Below, piece by piece: positions 54,794-64,000 of a stretch of DNA of 64,000 nt (positions within the stretch are counted from its first letter, which is position 1; each line of letters opens with the position of its first letter). The position numbers and the translations under genes were made by a program. Source of the stretch: Nephrocerus scutellatus (Eukaryota; Arthropoda; Insecta; Diptera; Pipunculidae); the NCBI GenBank assembly GCA_947095585.1, contig OX352765.1, positions 61,017,123 to 61,081,122 on the forward strand, in the 5' to 3' direction. The notes under the pieces are model-generated. The model searched no databases, was not told the origin of the DNA, and worked only from the letters and a program-made list of their open reading frames with translations.

Positions 54794-57700
54794 AGTTGTC
54801 TACTGCATTCCGTTGAGAGCAGTCTTTAACTTCCGCGCTTGAGTTATTGTCGAAAAATAGAAGGAAAAAAAAACAAAAAGGAAGTGAAGAAAAACATTCG
54901 GAAAAATAAAACGGCTGTGTCTGGCTACAATTTTCAAGTTTCAACGTGTTCGCCGTGTGTGCTGTGTGCTTGTATCGATTCAAAAAAAAAACATAAAACC
55001 ACCAACCCAGTGCAGTATCGGGGTGGTGCTCATAGTGCTAAAAGCGTGGCGTTGTATACCTGGTTTCCTTCTTTCCTTTGTCTCTCCTTTTTCTACTCGA
55101 TCCCTGCTGAAGATGCTAGTGAATCGTTTTTGTTTATCTAACAACTCGATGACCTAGTGTTTTGGTTCACTACTCTGCAGAGAGGCGGGCAGTGTGTGTG
55201 ATTGCTTTGTCAATCGCTCAATTCTTAACTGCTGAAAAGGCATAACACTAGCAGTGGTTTGTTTTGAGTGGTTTCATTGTTCCTTCGCATCACGGTTCGT
55301 CTTGATTCAGTCGGAGTGTGTCCAATATGACTGTGTGCGGATTCAGGGTTGACATGTGTAACATTCGTGGGCTTAGATCGAATCTCTCGGCCACGTTCGT
55401 CCATTTAGCAGACCACAAACCTGCTATTCTGGCACTAACAGAAACCCAGGTTAATGCTGATTCCGACGTTTCGGATTTTAGTTGGCCTGGTTACAACTAA
55501 GTGCCCCACCGCGGTCTCGCAATATATGTACGTAGTGATATTGCTTACCAAACCCAAGCACATTTCAATCATTGTTCCAACGCGGAATTCAACTTCATTT
55601 GGCTCAAAGTCAAAGTGCGTAAGCATATCATTTACTACTGCTTCATATACAGAAGCCCCAATTTAGACAGTGTCTCAACTTGTAGTGAGTTAGATGCACT
55701 GTCCGACTCTATCACTAGAATTTTTTCAATTGATCCATTGTCTGAAATCGTAATTGCGGGAGATTTCAATATTCACAATTCTAGTTGGCTTCGCCATTCA
55801 GGCTTAACAACACCGCAAGGAAAGGATGTTGAGTTATTTGCTGATTTTAACCATCTCACTCAGCTTGTGATGAGCCCACTCGAATTCCAGACATTGTTAG
55901 TCATAACGCTAATACCCTTGACTTGTTTCTTACTTCTCTTCCTAACAAATACACCGTCAGTGTATTATCGCCTCTAGGCTCTTCAGACCATTGTGTAGTA
56001 TCAGCTAAATTCTCGTTGTCAAACCAAACAGTTAAAGAAAAAACTCCTAAAAGAAAAGTATGGCTACACGAGAAAGCCAACTGGGATGGCCTCAATAATT
56101 TCTTTAGAAGCTATAACTGGCCACTTAACGCAAATAGTGGTGTGGATGCCACTTCTGATAAGATCACTAACATAATCCTCGAGGGTATGAGACAATTTAT
56201 CCCTTCCAGGACAAAGTGTATTAAACCGAAGGAAAATGCTTGGTATGACTTAAGCTGCAAAGAGGTTACTAGGAACCGTGAGGTATGCTTTCGGTTATAT
56301 AAAAAAACCCCACTGTGGAAAACCGAACCAAATTTAGACGAGTCAGAAATGATTGCAATGCCTACCTTAAACGCGCAAAATTCGAATATGACCAAAAACT
56401 GAGGCAAAAAATACTTCAATGTCCCAAAGGAAGTAAAAATTTTTTGTCATTCGTGAAACGAATTAAAAATACTGCCTCGTCTTCAATTCCAACGCTTATT
56501 CACAATGACGTTCCAACTGTCAGCTCTATAGACAAGGCCAATCTGCTTGCTTCACATTTCGCAGCTAGCTCTACGCTGCCAGATAGCGCGTTGTCGCCGC
56601 CTGTACTTGAAAGAGTTGAATCCTCTATGGGACAGATTTACTTTCGTACTCGTCAAGTGGCTAGAGTATTAAATGATCTCAACATTCATAAATCTGCTGG
56701 GCCTGATGGCATTCCCGCTTTAGTTTTGAAGAGGTGTTCTTCAACGTTGGCATTGCCACTGCGCAGACTTTTCCATTTTTCTTATTCTTCTGGAGTCGTC
56801 CCAAGGAATTGGAAAACAGCCTATATCCAGCCTGTTCCTAAAAAAGGCGAAACGTCATCTCTTTCCTCATACCGACCCATTGCGCTAACATCCATACTCT
56901 CCAAGGTTATGGAAACCCTGATCAATCGTGAAATCCTTAGTGACCAGCAGTACGGTTTTCGTAGGCAGCGCTCTACAGGTGACCTGATGGCTTATCTCAC
57001 TGAAAAGTGGAACCAGTCTATTCACAAATTTGGTGAAAGTAAAGTCGTTGCACTCGATATTTCCAAGGCATTTGACAGAGTCTGGCATCAAGCTCTTTTG
57101 TCGAAAATGACTGCTTATGGAATTAACAACACCCTGCTCGATTGGACTATGAACTACCTTTCTGACCGTTCAATCCAGGTCGTATTGGACGGATTCAAAT
57201 CCAATGTCCACCGCATAAACGCCGGTGTTCCTCAAGGCTCTGTTTTATCTCCGACACTCTTTCTGATTTTCATTAATGATCTCCTATCCACCACCTCTAA
57301 TCCAATCCATTCCTTTGCTGACGACAGTACTCTTAGCTTTTCATATGACTTCTCGCTTTCTGCGCGCCCCTCTTCGGCATAAGTGGAACTTGAACAACAA
57401 CGTATGTTAAGCACATTAAATTCTGACCTTGACAGCATAACAAGGTGGGGCCTACATAATAGAGTTGAATTTAACGCTTCTAAAACCCAATGCTGTCTTC
57501 TGTCGTCCAAGCGTAATTTAAACCCCCAAACTTTATCCATGAATGGATCTTGCATCAAAGAAACTGAAAAACTCTCAATTCTCGGTATGTGTGTCAACAA
57601 CAAGCTTCGTTGGAATGCCATCGCCAAAAATGCTGCGAGATGCTTAGGTTTCCTAAAACGGTGCAAGATGTACTTCACTCCTTCAGATCTGGCAACTATT

Positions 57701-58243
57701 TACATATATATTCGCCCTAAACTTGAATACAACTGCATTGTCTGGGCAGGTGCTCCCAAGACCACATTGCATCTACTAGACAGAGTTCAGAACCGCGCGT
57801 TAAAACTTATTGGTGATGTACATATCGCGAAAACAATCGAATCGCTTGAACATCGTAGGAATGTTTCCTGCCTGTCACTGTTTTATCGCTTTTTCCAAAA
57901 GCGGTGTTCAAAAGAAATATCCAGATGCATCCCGCCCATTCTCCAACCCATCCGTAAGACCCGTGCCTCAACTCGAGCTCATGGGTCCACCATTAAGCCT
58001 ATCTTCGGACGTACTAACAAATTCAGAGATTCCTTCTTTAGCCGCACGATAGTTATGTGGAATGAATTGCCTGATTCTGTGTTCCCGCATATATATGATC
58101 TGCAGTCGTTTAAGACACGTGTGCATAGACATCTCATCCTTTCCTCTCCCTAATTTCCTAACGCCCACGCTGTGCTAAGCATTATAAGGGTGCAAACCCC
58201 TTTAGCGTGTGTACATTATAAAAAAAAAAAAAAAAAAAAAAAA
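54794..58243 (+). mobile_element. Single-ORF LINE (copy C), plus strand, full-length-looking, nested in copy B
   Basis: It starts at AGTTGTCTACTGCATTCC (54794) and ends with a pure A run of about 25 (58219-58243). The 3' tail ATTATAAGGGTGCAAACCCC is shared with copies A and B. A 533-bp 5' UTR precedes one ORF. No ORF1 with zinc knuckles is present. The clade is Jockey/CR1-like by motif. No target duplication longer than a base or two is visible. Confidence 0.88.
55327..58153 (+). pseudogene. LINE copy C endonuclease-reverse transcriptase, four breaks
   Basis: ATG 55327. The endonuclease has CNIRGLRSNLSATF, ALTETQVNADSD, IVIAGDFNIHNSSWLRHSG and SDHCVVSAKFSL. RT has KSAGPDGIPALVLKRC, PVPKKGETSSLSSYRPIALT, YGFRRQRSTGDLMAYLTEKW, DISKAFDRVWHQ, GVPQGSVLSPTLFLIFIND and FADDSTLSFSY. 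The C-terminal domain ends HLILSSP. Breaks are TAA at 55498-55500 (with loss of a few residues against copy B), a frameshift near 55890, a frameshift near 56315-56400 and TAA at 57380-57382. All catalytic residues are otherwise present. Close to functional but inactive. Confidence 0.87.
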
Positions 58244-59970
58244 CCAAAATGATGCAAAGATCGGTTCCACTGTTCGGTGAGATATACCATCAAATCACCA
58301 GTAGAACGTTGCCCACGAAATCCATACTGCCGGTCACTAAGGATTTCGTTGGTTTCAAGATATTTCTTAAGCTGATAATTGATCAGCGTTTCCATGACCT
58401 TGGACAGAATGGATGTAAGTGCTATGGGTCGGTACGAAGAAGGAGACGACGGCTCGCCTTTTTTGGGTATTGGCTGGACAAATGCAGTTTTCCAACTTCT
58501 CGGGAAGAGTCCAGAAGAGTAGGATAGATGGAAAAGCTTACGCAATGGTAATGCCAGCTTGGAAGAACACCTCTTCAGAACTAGTGGAGAAATACCATCT
58601 GGCCCAGCGGATTTGTGAGTGTTGAGATCATTTAAAACTCTAGCAACTGCACGAGTACGAAAAAATATCTGTCCCATAGAGTGTTCAATATTCTGAGGTG
58701 CAGGAGGCGGCAATGCACAATCTGGAAGCGTAGAGCTAGCTGCGAAATGCGCCGCAAACAGATTTGCCATGTCTATAGAGCTGACAACTGGAATGTCATT
58801 ATAAATGAGCGTTGGAATCGACTGTATTTTTGATTCTTTTCACGAAAGACCAAACATTTTTACTACCTTTGGGACATTGTAGTATTTTTTGCCTTAATTT
58901 TCGGTCGTAGGCGAATTTGACTCGCCGAAGATGGGCATTGCAATCATTTCTTGCTCGTTTAAACTTTTTTCGGTTTTCCTCGGTAGGGTTTGCTTTGTAA
59001 AACCGAAAGCATACCTCTCTAATCCTAGAAGCCTCTTTACAGCTCAAGTCATACCATCCATCTTCCTTTGATTTGATAGATTTATTCCTGAAAGGGATAA
59101 ACTTTTTCATACCAATAAAAATGATGTTTGTGATTGCATCAGCGGCGGCATCCACGTTGCTATCACGAAAAAATAGCGACCAGTTAGTTCTCCCAAAGAA
59201 GTTGTTAAGGCCGTCCCAATTGGCTTTCTCGTAATGCCATACTATTTTTTGGGAGTTTTTTCTCTAACTACGTGGTTTATTAACGAGAAATTAGCTGATA
59301 CTACACAATGGTCAGACGAGCCTAGAGGCGATAATACATTTACGGAGTATTTCTCATGACGAGAGGTAAGGAACAAATCAAGGGTGTTAGCGGAATGATA
59401 TGCAATGTCAGGTATTCGGGTAGGCTCATTTACAAGCTGAGTAAGGTGATTGAACTCAGCAAATAACTCAACACACCTTCCTTCGGGTGTTATCTGGCCA
59501 GAATGGCGAAGCCACCCAGAATTGTGTACATTAAAATCGCCCGCAATAACGATTTCATGCTTTTTATCAATTCTTAAGATTGAATCAGTCAGTGCATCAA
59601 ACTCAATCTGAGTTGAAACACTGTCTAAGTTGGGGCTTCTGTAAAGGAAACAGTAGTAGATGTTGCGCTCTTGTACCTTAACTTTGAGCCAAATGAAATT
59701 GAATTCCGGTTTGGATCTTTGGCTAAATTGAGGCAAAAGTTGAAACGCAACATCACTCCGGACATAGATTGCGAGTCCGCGTCGAGAGAAAAATAATGGC
59801 ACCAAGCTATACCCAGGCAGATTAAATTCCGAAACATCGGAATTATCAAACACCTGAGTTTCACTCAGTGCCAAAATTGCTGGCCTGTGGACATGTACAT
59901 GGTTAAACACAGCGAACGAATTCGTTCTCAGACCACGTATGTTGCTGAGATGCACTCTGAAAACACACAT
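58244..59970 (-). pseudogene. LINE copy B, endonuclease and first half of RT
   Basis: The likely start is ATG 59970 (MCVFRVHLSNIRGL). The endonuclease runs to 59242, with LALSETQVFDNSDVSEFNLP and EIVIAGDFNVHNSGWLRHSG. Frameshifts lie near 59235 and 58790. The RT start is 58770-58244, with HKSAGPDGISPLVLKRC, PIPKKGEPSSPSSYRPIALT and YGFRGQRSTGDLMVYLTEQW. The frame stops at the A tail of copy C and continues at 54793. Confidence 0.85.
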
Positions 59971-60419
59971 AACTACGACAAACAAACACACAATACACAA
60001 GTTACCGCTTCTTTAAACCGAATTGAGAAGAGTATGTCTCAATTTGGATTATCAACACAAATTGTTGCCAGTGTTATGCCTTCACAACAAAATGAGTTAA
60101 TCACCAAAAGAAACAAACACTCACAATCCGTTATATAATTGCAAAAGATTATTAGATTATCACATTGTGTATGCAAGCATACAACAACATAATTCTCCAA
60201 TTTCTTTTGTTTAGCTGTTGAGGATGGGACGAACGGACACCACACACTGCACTTTGCACTTTGTGCGCAAGCTGTATTTTAAGCGGCACTTTTTTAATTT
60301 TTTTTTTCTTTGCGCCAACACAATACTATATTTTTATGCTGTTCTTTTTTTATATGTTAACAACGCGCGTGCTGAAGTGCAGCACGTCCGTACACCGCGG
60401 CGATTGAGTGACAACTTTG
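59971..60419 (-). promoter_or_regulatory. 5' UTR / promoter region of LINE copy B
   Basis: About 450 bp upstream of the ATG, matching the 5' region of copy A (11160-11480) in blocks such as CCCATCCTCAACAGC and GATTGTGAGTGTTTGTTTCTT. LINEs of this kind carry an internal promoter here. No specific motif is assigned. Confidence 0.5.
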
Positions 60420-61576
60420 AGTGCCACGCTTGCAAAAAAAAATGGCGGACCCCACGATCTCGTACCTAAGGATCCGCAAGGTGATATGGATAATTTACAG
60501 GGCTAGGGAAACAATTAGCATGGCCGTTGGCGAAGGCCCTCGGAATTAAAGATTTGATTATGGGTGTTTGCCTAATTTTATAAATTTTTTTTTATATTAA
60601 TTAAATTAAATCGACTTCCTTTGATATTCCCCCACCCCTTATCGGTGAAAGAAGGACCAACCCCTTTTCCCCTTTTGACCTGATTTTTTATAAATCTTTC
60701 ACTGCTCTATACTTCGGCCTCGACAGCGCTGGCGATGACGTCGTTTAAGCTACGTACAAACAAAAAAAAAACAGGTAAAATTTTTTTTTGACAATATATT
60801 TTTAAACCTAAATAAAAAAAATAAAAAAAAAGAAACCTTATGCTCCAATGAATTCCTTCACCGATCCCCATGTGGATTTTCGTTTTTCTTTACTTATATT
60901 ATATTCCTTACAATTTTTTTTTGATTTTTGTCATTTTTTGATTACCGATCGCCATGTGAATTTTTTTTCCCTTATTACTTATACTATATTCATTGAGATT
61001 AGTTAGAGTTATTTAATATATTACATTGCAAAAAAAAAAAAAAAATTGTTTATATAGAAATAAAAATTTGTAAGACTAAGGACAACTAAGAAAAAAAAAA
61101 TTAGTCTTTACTGAACTTAACGGTCTCTTTCTATCCTCTCGGCTTGGTCTCTCCTCGGCATGTTTGGGTTCCTTGGCTAGGGAACGGACAAGTCCATAAA
61201 TGGTAATCGTATAATTCTTTTGGTGATTTGATTCCCTTCCGATCCGCCTAATTTTGCTTTCCTCTCCGTCAAAAAGAGCACGCACAAATTTTTTTTTATG
61301 TACATGATAAACAACAAAAATGGTTGGAATGGCCGGCAAAGAACCCCCCTTAAAACCCGACGAGCTAGTTAGAGCACGGCTAGGCGTGCACTCCGCCGTT
61401 GACCATCCCAAACCTCCGGCTAAGCGTTGGACCAGTCCAAATTTACCCATGTTCGGAAATTATAACTAACATGGTAAATTTCGACTGTTTATCCTCAAAC
61501 ACCCAAAAAAAGGATATAAATACCAACGAATAAGTAACAGCCGCCGCAATTACACAAAAATATAGAAATCGTTACA
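60420..61576 (+). repeat. 3' LTR of the large gypsy element, right part
   Basis: Continues the LTR from AGTGCCACGCTTGC and ends GAAATCGTTACA. It differs from the 5' LTR by an extra segment of about 75 bp at about 61197-61280, a short insertion near 60445 and different A-run lengths. Confidence 0.88.
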
Positions 61577-62396
61577 GGTTCCACACTGACATATTTGCCT
61601 TTTTGTCTACTTTAGCCGCTACATTTTTTTTATTTTTGACCAGTATGATTGTATGTAGCACTTTACATGTTTCGCCTTTGGGATATCAGTAGGGAAATTT
61701 AAGAAACTCTAATGTTCCAAGGTTTTAATGTATAACATAATTTTTACCCGACTCACTTTTAATAACAATACAAAATGAGAATGACTGCACCTTGATACGA
61801 CATCTCTCTACCACAGCGTATTGCGACTCGAATATTAAAAAACTATTTTTTAGCTCAAGAATGTTCTTTAGAATAAGAAAGCTCAACAAAGAAATTGTTG
61901 ACAAAAAAACACGAAAGATTAAAAAAAGTTCCACCTAAGATAGCAATAAAACCGGCCGTTTTCATGGCCACCAAATAATTTTTAAAGAGATATGTTTATT
62001 CATTATTAATTAAATAATTTAGAAAATTATTTGTTGAAAATGAATAAAGGGTCAAAACACAAGCACTATAAAAATTTCGCCACCAAATTTCATCACCACC
62101 ATTTACCACAAAAACAAAGAAATCATTTTCAGTGCCATCGTATTATTTTCAAAGAGATACGAGTATATTTATTTAATTATTTATATTATATTTAACGATA
62201 ATATATATTACACGATAATAAAACAATAATAAAAGCTGTAAAAATTAACTTTGAATGTACAACAGCGAACAGCCACACGTGAAACACAAGCAACGACTAC
62301 ACACTACAGCTGTCATGTCGCAGATGACGTACATGCGCAGAAGTTTTCCATTTTAAACTTCAATCTGCGCAATCTGTTGTTCTATCAGTCTTGATA
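61577..62396. other. AT-rich flank, possibly 5' side of the Jockey-type LINE, otherwise unassigned
   Basis: The first 50 bases extend the minus-strand ORF1 frame of the host LINE. Beyond that stops are frequent and no domain is recognised. A/T content is high. Confidence 0.4.
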
Positions 62397-62500
62397 ACGA
62401 ATCATCACTAACGTCAGATTAGACTTTATACTGTTCATTTTTCTTTCTCAGTCTTGCAAAGCAAAGCAAAATATTATTGTCATAGCTTTTGGTTTTGGAA
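62397..62500. repeat. Copy of the dispersed repeat at 21571-21670
   Basis: Shares CACTAACGTCAGATTAGA, TTTATACTGTTCATTT and TTATTGTCATAGCTTTTGGT. Confidence 0.6.
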
Positions 62501-62934
62501 AAGCTCTTGCAGATATAGTAGTGAAGTACAAGTATTGTTGTAATAAGTGTTTTGTGTTTGTGTAGTGCTTTGTGGACATCTACCGAACCTAAAACAAAAT
62601 GGGGGAGAGAGACGCCTCCTTTAACTTCAATGAAAACTAATTTTTAATTTATTTTTAATTTTCCAAAGTACATAACTTCAACTAAATTTTATTTCCTTAT
62701 CTCGTAATTTATTTAAATTTAATTGTATCTTACTTCTTAATATTTATTAAAATTAATTTAAATTTATGTGTATCTTATTTCTCAATATTTAATTTAAATT
62801 TCTTCGTATCTTATTTCTCAATTTTCATTAATATTAAGTTACGTTATATCGTATAACCAACTTAACCTCTCGCGGATTTTGCTCCGCAAAATAAATAAAT
62901 ACACCCCGTATAAGTTTAGAAACAAACAACTTAA

Positions 62935-63200
62935 TTTTCGGTGAAGGAATCGAAGGGTAATACGCGCGCCTGGAGCACCAAGAGGCCAAAGTCGGGAAAC
63001 AAAGGGAGTTTAAACCAGTTACCTGTTACGATGCAGTATTCGGGAACATCTTCATCGGCAGCGCTGACGAGTCCGAGGCTCACTATCTGCTAAAACTATA
63101 CAATGCTTATCGTTAACAATAAAATCGGAAACATTTCCAGACTTAAGGTTCCGATCAGAGCTTAAGCCAAAACAGCACTCTTCTATTCTTTCACCGAAAA
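62935..63200. repeat. Inverted-repeat-bounded segment (266 bp)
   Basis: TTTTCGGTGAAGGAATCGAA at 62935 pairs with its near complement at 63180-63200 (19 of 21 matches by eye). The enclosed DNA is less AT-rich than its flanks. It could be a small MITE or a hairpin-forming element. No target duplication was confirmed. Positions 62501-62934 hold only AT-rich sequence. Confidence 0.45.
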
Positions 63201-63244
63201 AAGGGGTTCAACAATCATAAATCAAACACAAAAAATGTTTCTAA

Positions 63245-63267
63245 CCATATATATATATATATATATC
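63245..63267. repeat. TA microsatellite
   Basis: About ten uninterrupted TA dinucleotides. Confidence 0.9.
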
Positions 63268-63441
63268 TGTTATAATTTAAAAAAGAAACTAAATCATGAG
63301 AAGCCAATCAAGAATTTATCTGAACAAATTTCATGTCATAAGTTCACTACCAATAAAAAAGTGATTAAAAAACAAACTTTTGAAACACAATTTACGTATT
63401 CCTATTTCTTGTTTCATGAATGGGACGCGGAAATTGGTCCG

Positions 63442-63540
63442 CTATAGGGTGAAGAGTCCCAGGATTCCAACGATAGGACCTAGAGGGCCTCCAGCGTTGA
63501 CGAACTTCATTTCGGGTGGTGTGGCGCAGGCGACGGCCAT
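63442..63540 (-). CDS. Short ORF or 5' exon with duplicated start region (32 aa)
   Basis: Minus-strand ATG at 63540-63538 in context CGCAAAATGGCC encodes MAVACATPPEMKFVNAGGPL and twelve further residues to TAG. GC-rich codons stand out against AT-rich surroundings. The upstream 130 bases and the first seven codons are repeated 242 bp away (ATG at 63782), where the frame stops after 14 codons. I do not recognise the peptide. It could be a real short ORF, a first exon, or a fragment of an unknown element. Confidence 0.3.
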   Translation of the reverse strand: MAVACATPPEMKFVNAGGPLGPIVGILGLFTL

Positions 63541-63965
63541 TTTGCGTTTCGATTTTGTAGGATTAAGGCTACTCCAATTTAAATGTCCAGTATAAGGCAA
63601 AAATAAAATTGCTGTGCAATACTTCAAAAGCTGAACGAGTTCGAGCTTTCGTTTTCCACAATAAGCGAATGAATACAAGTTTTAAAAAAAATAGAACGCA
63701 ATGGAGTAAATCTTGTTGTCAATCACTCTCGGACGAATCACGAACTGATGATTGATGATAGCGTGGCACAGGCGACGGCCATTTTGCGCTTCAGTTTTGT
63801 ACGATTAATGTTACTCCCATTTAAATGACGAGTATAAGGTACAAGAAAATTGATGTGCCATATTCCAAGAACTGAACGAATTCGCGCGTTTGTTTCCAAC
63901 ACTAAGCGAATGAATACAATCTTTTTTTAAAAATAGAACGCAATGGAACAAATCTTATGTCGAGT
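63521..63965. repeat. Tandem duplication with 242-bp period
   Basis: CAGGCGACGGCCATTTTGCG at about 63527 and 63769 begins two units that share TATAAGGYA-type, CTGAACGARTTCG-type and AAGCGAATGAATACAA blocks at the same offsets with moderate divergence. Confidence 0.75.
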
Positions 63966-64000
63966 TTTTTTTGTTTTAGCAATCTGCGGTCGAGCGTAGA

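Larger units (their letters stand above)
53604..60419 (-). mobile_element. Single-ORF LINE (copy B), minus strand, inserted in the 3' LTR and split by LINE copy C
   Basis: The 5' end is near 60419 and the 3' end is at 53604, where a T-rich run on the plus strand is the poly(A) tail. It is split at 54793/58244. Excising 54794-58243 rejoins the RT frame within one codon (HHFG then ESKAVALDIS). The LTR resumes at 60420 with AGTGCCACGC, so AGT may be the target duplication. Confidence 0.88.
44304..61576 (+). mobile_element. Ty3/gypsy LTR retrotransposon with 2.4-kb LTRs, GGTT target duplication, nested LINEs in its 3' LTR
   Basis: The 5' LTR is 44304-46699 and the 3' LTR is 52317-53603 plus 60420-61576. 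Both begin TGTGGCGGTGCCTTGTGAA and end GAAATCGTTACA. GGTT at 44300-44303 and 61577-61580 is the target duplication. A primer site is at 46705, RING and gag at 48432-50330, and a truncated pol at 50310-52148. Long LTRs with a tRNA-Lys primer recall the Osvaldo/Ulysses group, which is an inference. Without the LINE insertion the element would be about 10.4 kb. The deletion of protease and most of RT plus several stops make it non-autonomous. Confidence 0.9.

Noticed and set aside
61076..61450. 124-aa minus-strand ORF near the 3' LTR end, with partial match at 46326-46574
   Set aside because: It lies within the LTR. The two LTR copies differ by frame-disrupting indels and no domain is visible.

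Overview
The window is eukaryotic and almost entirely made of transposable elements. An insect source, probably a fly, is suggested by the element families present together (copia, BEL/Pao, Ty3/gypsy with an errantivirus-type env fragment, Jockey/LOA/RTE-type LINEs, PIF/Harbinger, a P-element-type transposase) and by very short introns (57-69 nt). This host assignment is inference. I recognise no cellular host gene. The only candidate non-transposon coding signal is a tiny duplicated ATG exon near 63.5 kb.

Layout. 1-3771: a non-autonomous LTR element with an exceptionally long LTR (2.77 kb) full of 95-bp and about 35-bp tandem repeats and an internal region of only 415 bp. 3772-4680: degenerate tandem repeats. 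4681-9415: a broken minus-strand gypsy element (LTR 8897-9415, gag, then pol), cut by a plus-strand LOA-like LINE fragment (6781-7860). 10030-10630: an env fragment. 11160-13841: a decayed single-ORF LINE carrying a tRNA-derived SINE. 14158-21300: a copia element with 154-bp LTRs and a CGGCA target duplication, whose last pol codons are split by a complete-looking Harbinger transposon (18339-21085) encoding a MADF protein and a DDE transposase. 22385-26647: a second copia element on the minus strand. 26660-29403: an RTE-type LINE. 29404-33310: a BEL/Pao remnant. 33315-34169: a repeat with short inverted ends.

34480-42011 holds a decayed P-element-type transposase with an RTE-type LINE inserted in it (11-bp target duplication). 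The composite has then been tandemly duplicated (35572-38323 and 38329-42011) at very high identity, and copy 1 carries a 930-bp deletion.

44304-61576 is a gypsy element (LTR 2.4 kb, tRNA-Lys-type primer site, GGTT target duplication) inserted into a Jockey-type LINE. Its 3' LTR received a minus-strand LINE (60419 to 53604), and that LINE in turn received a plus-strand LINE of the same family (54794-58243). This gives a four-level nest whose junctions can be read to the base. Upstream of Gag this gypsy element encodes a canonical RING-H2 finger (broken by one frameshift), the most unusual coding feature in the window. The right end (61577-64000) is AT-rich with a short inverted repeat and a 242-bp tandem duplication.

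The genes do not form a host pathway. Almost all are selfish-element enzymes, mostly broken. Only the two Harbinger genes look intact. Density, nesting and mixed orientation fit heterochromatin or a piRNA-cluster-like trap, which is an inference that needs small-RNA data.
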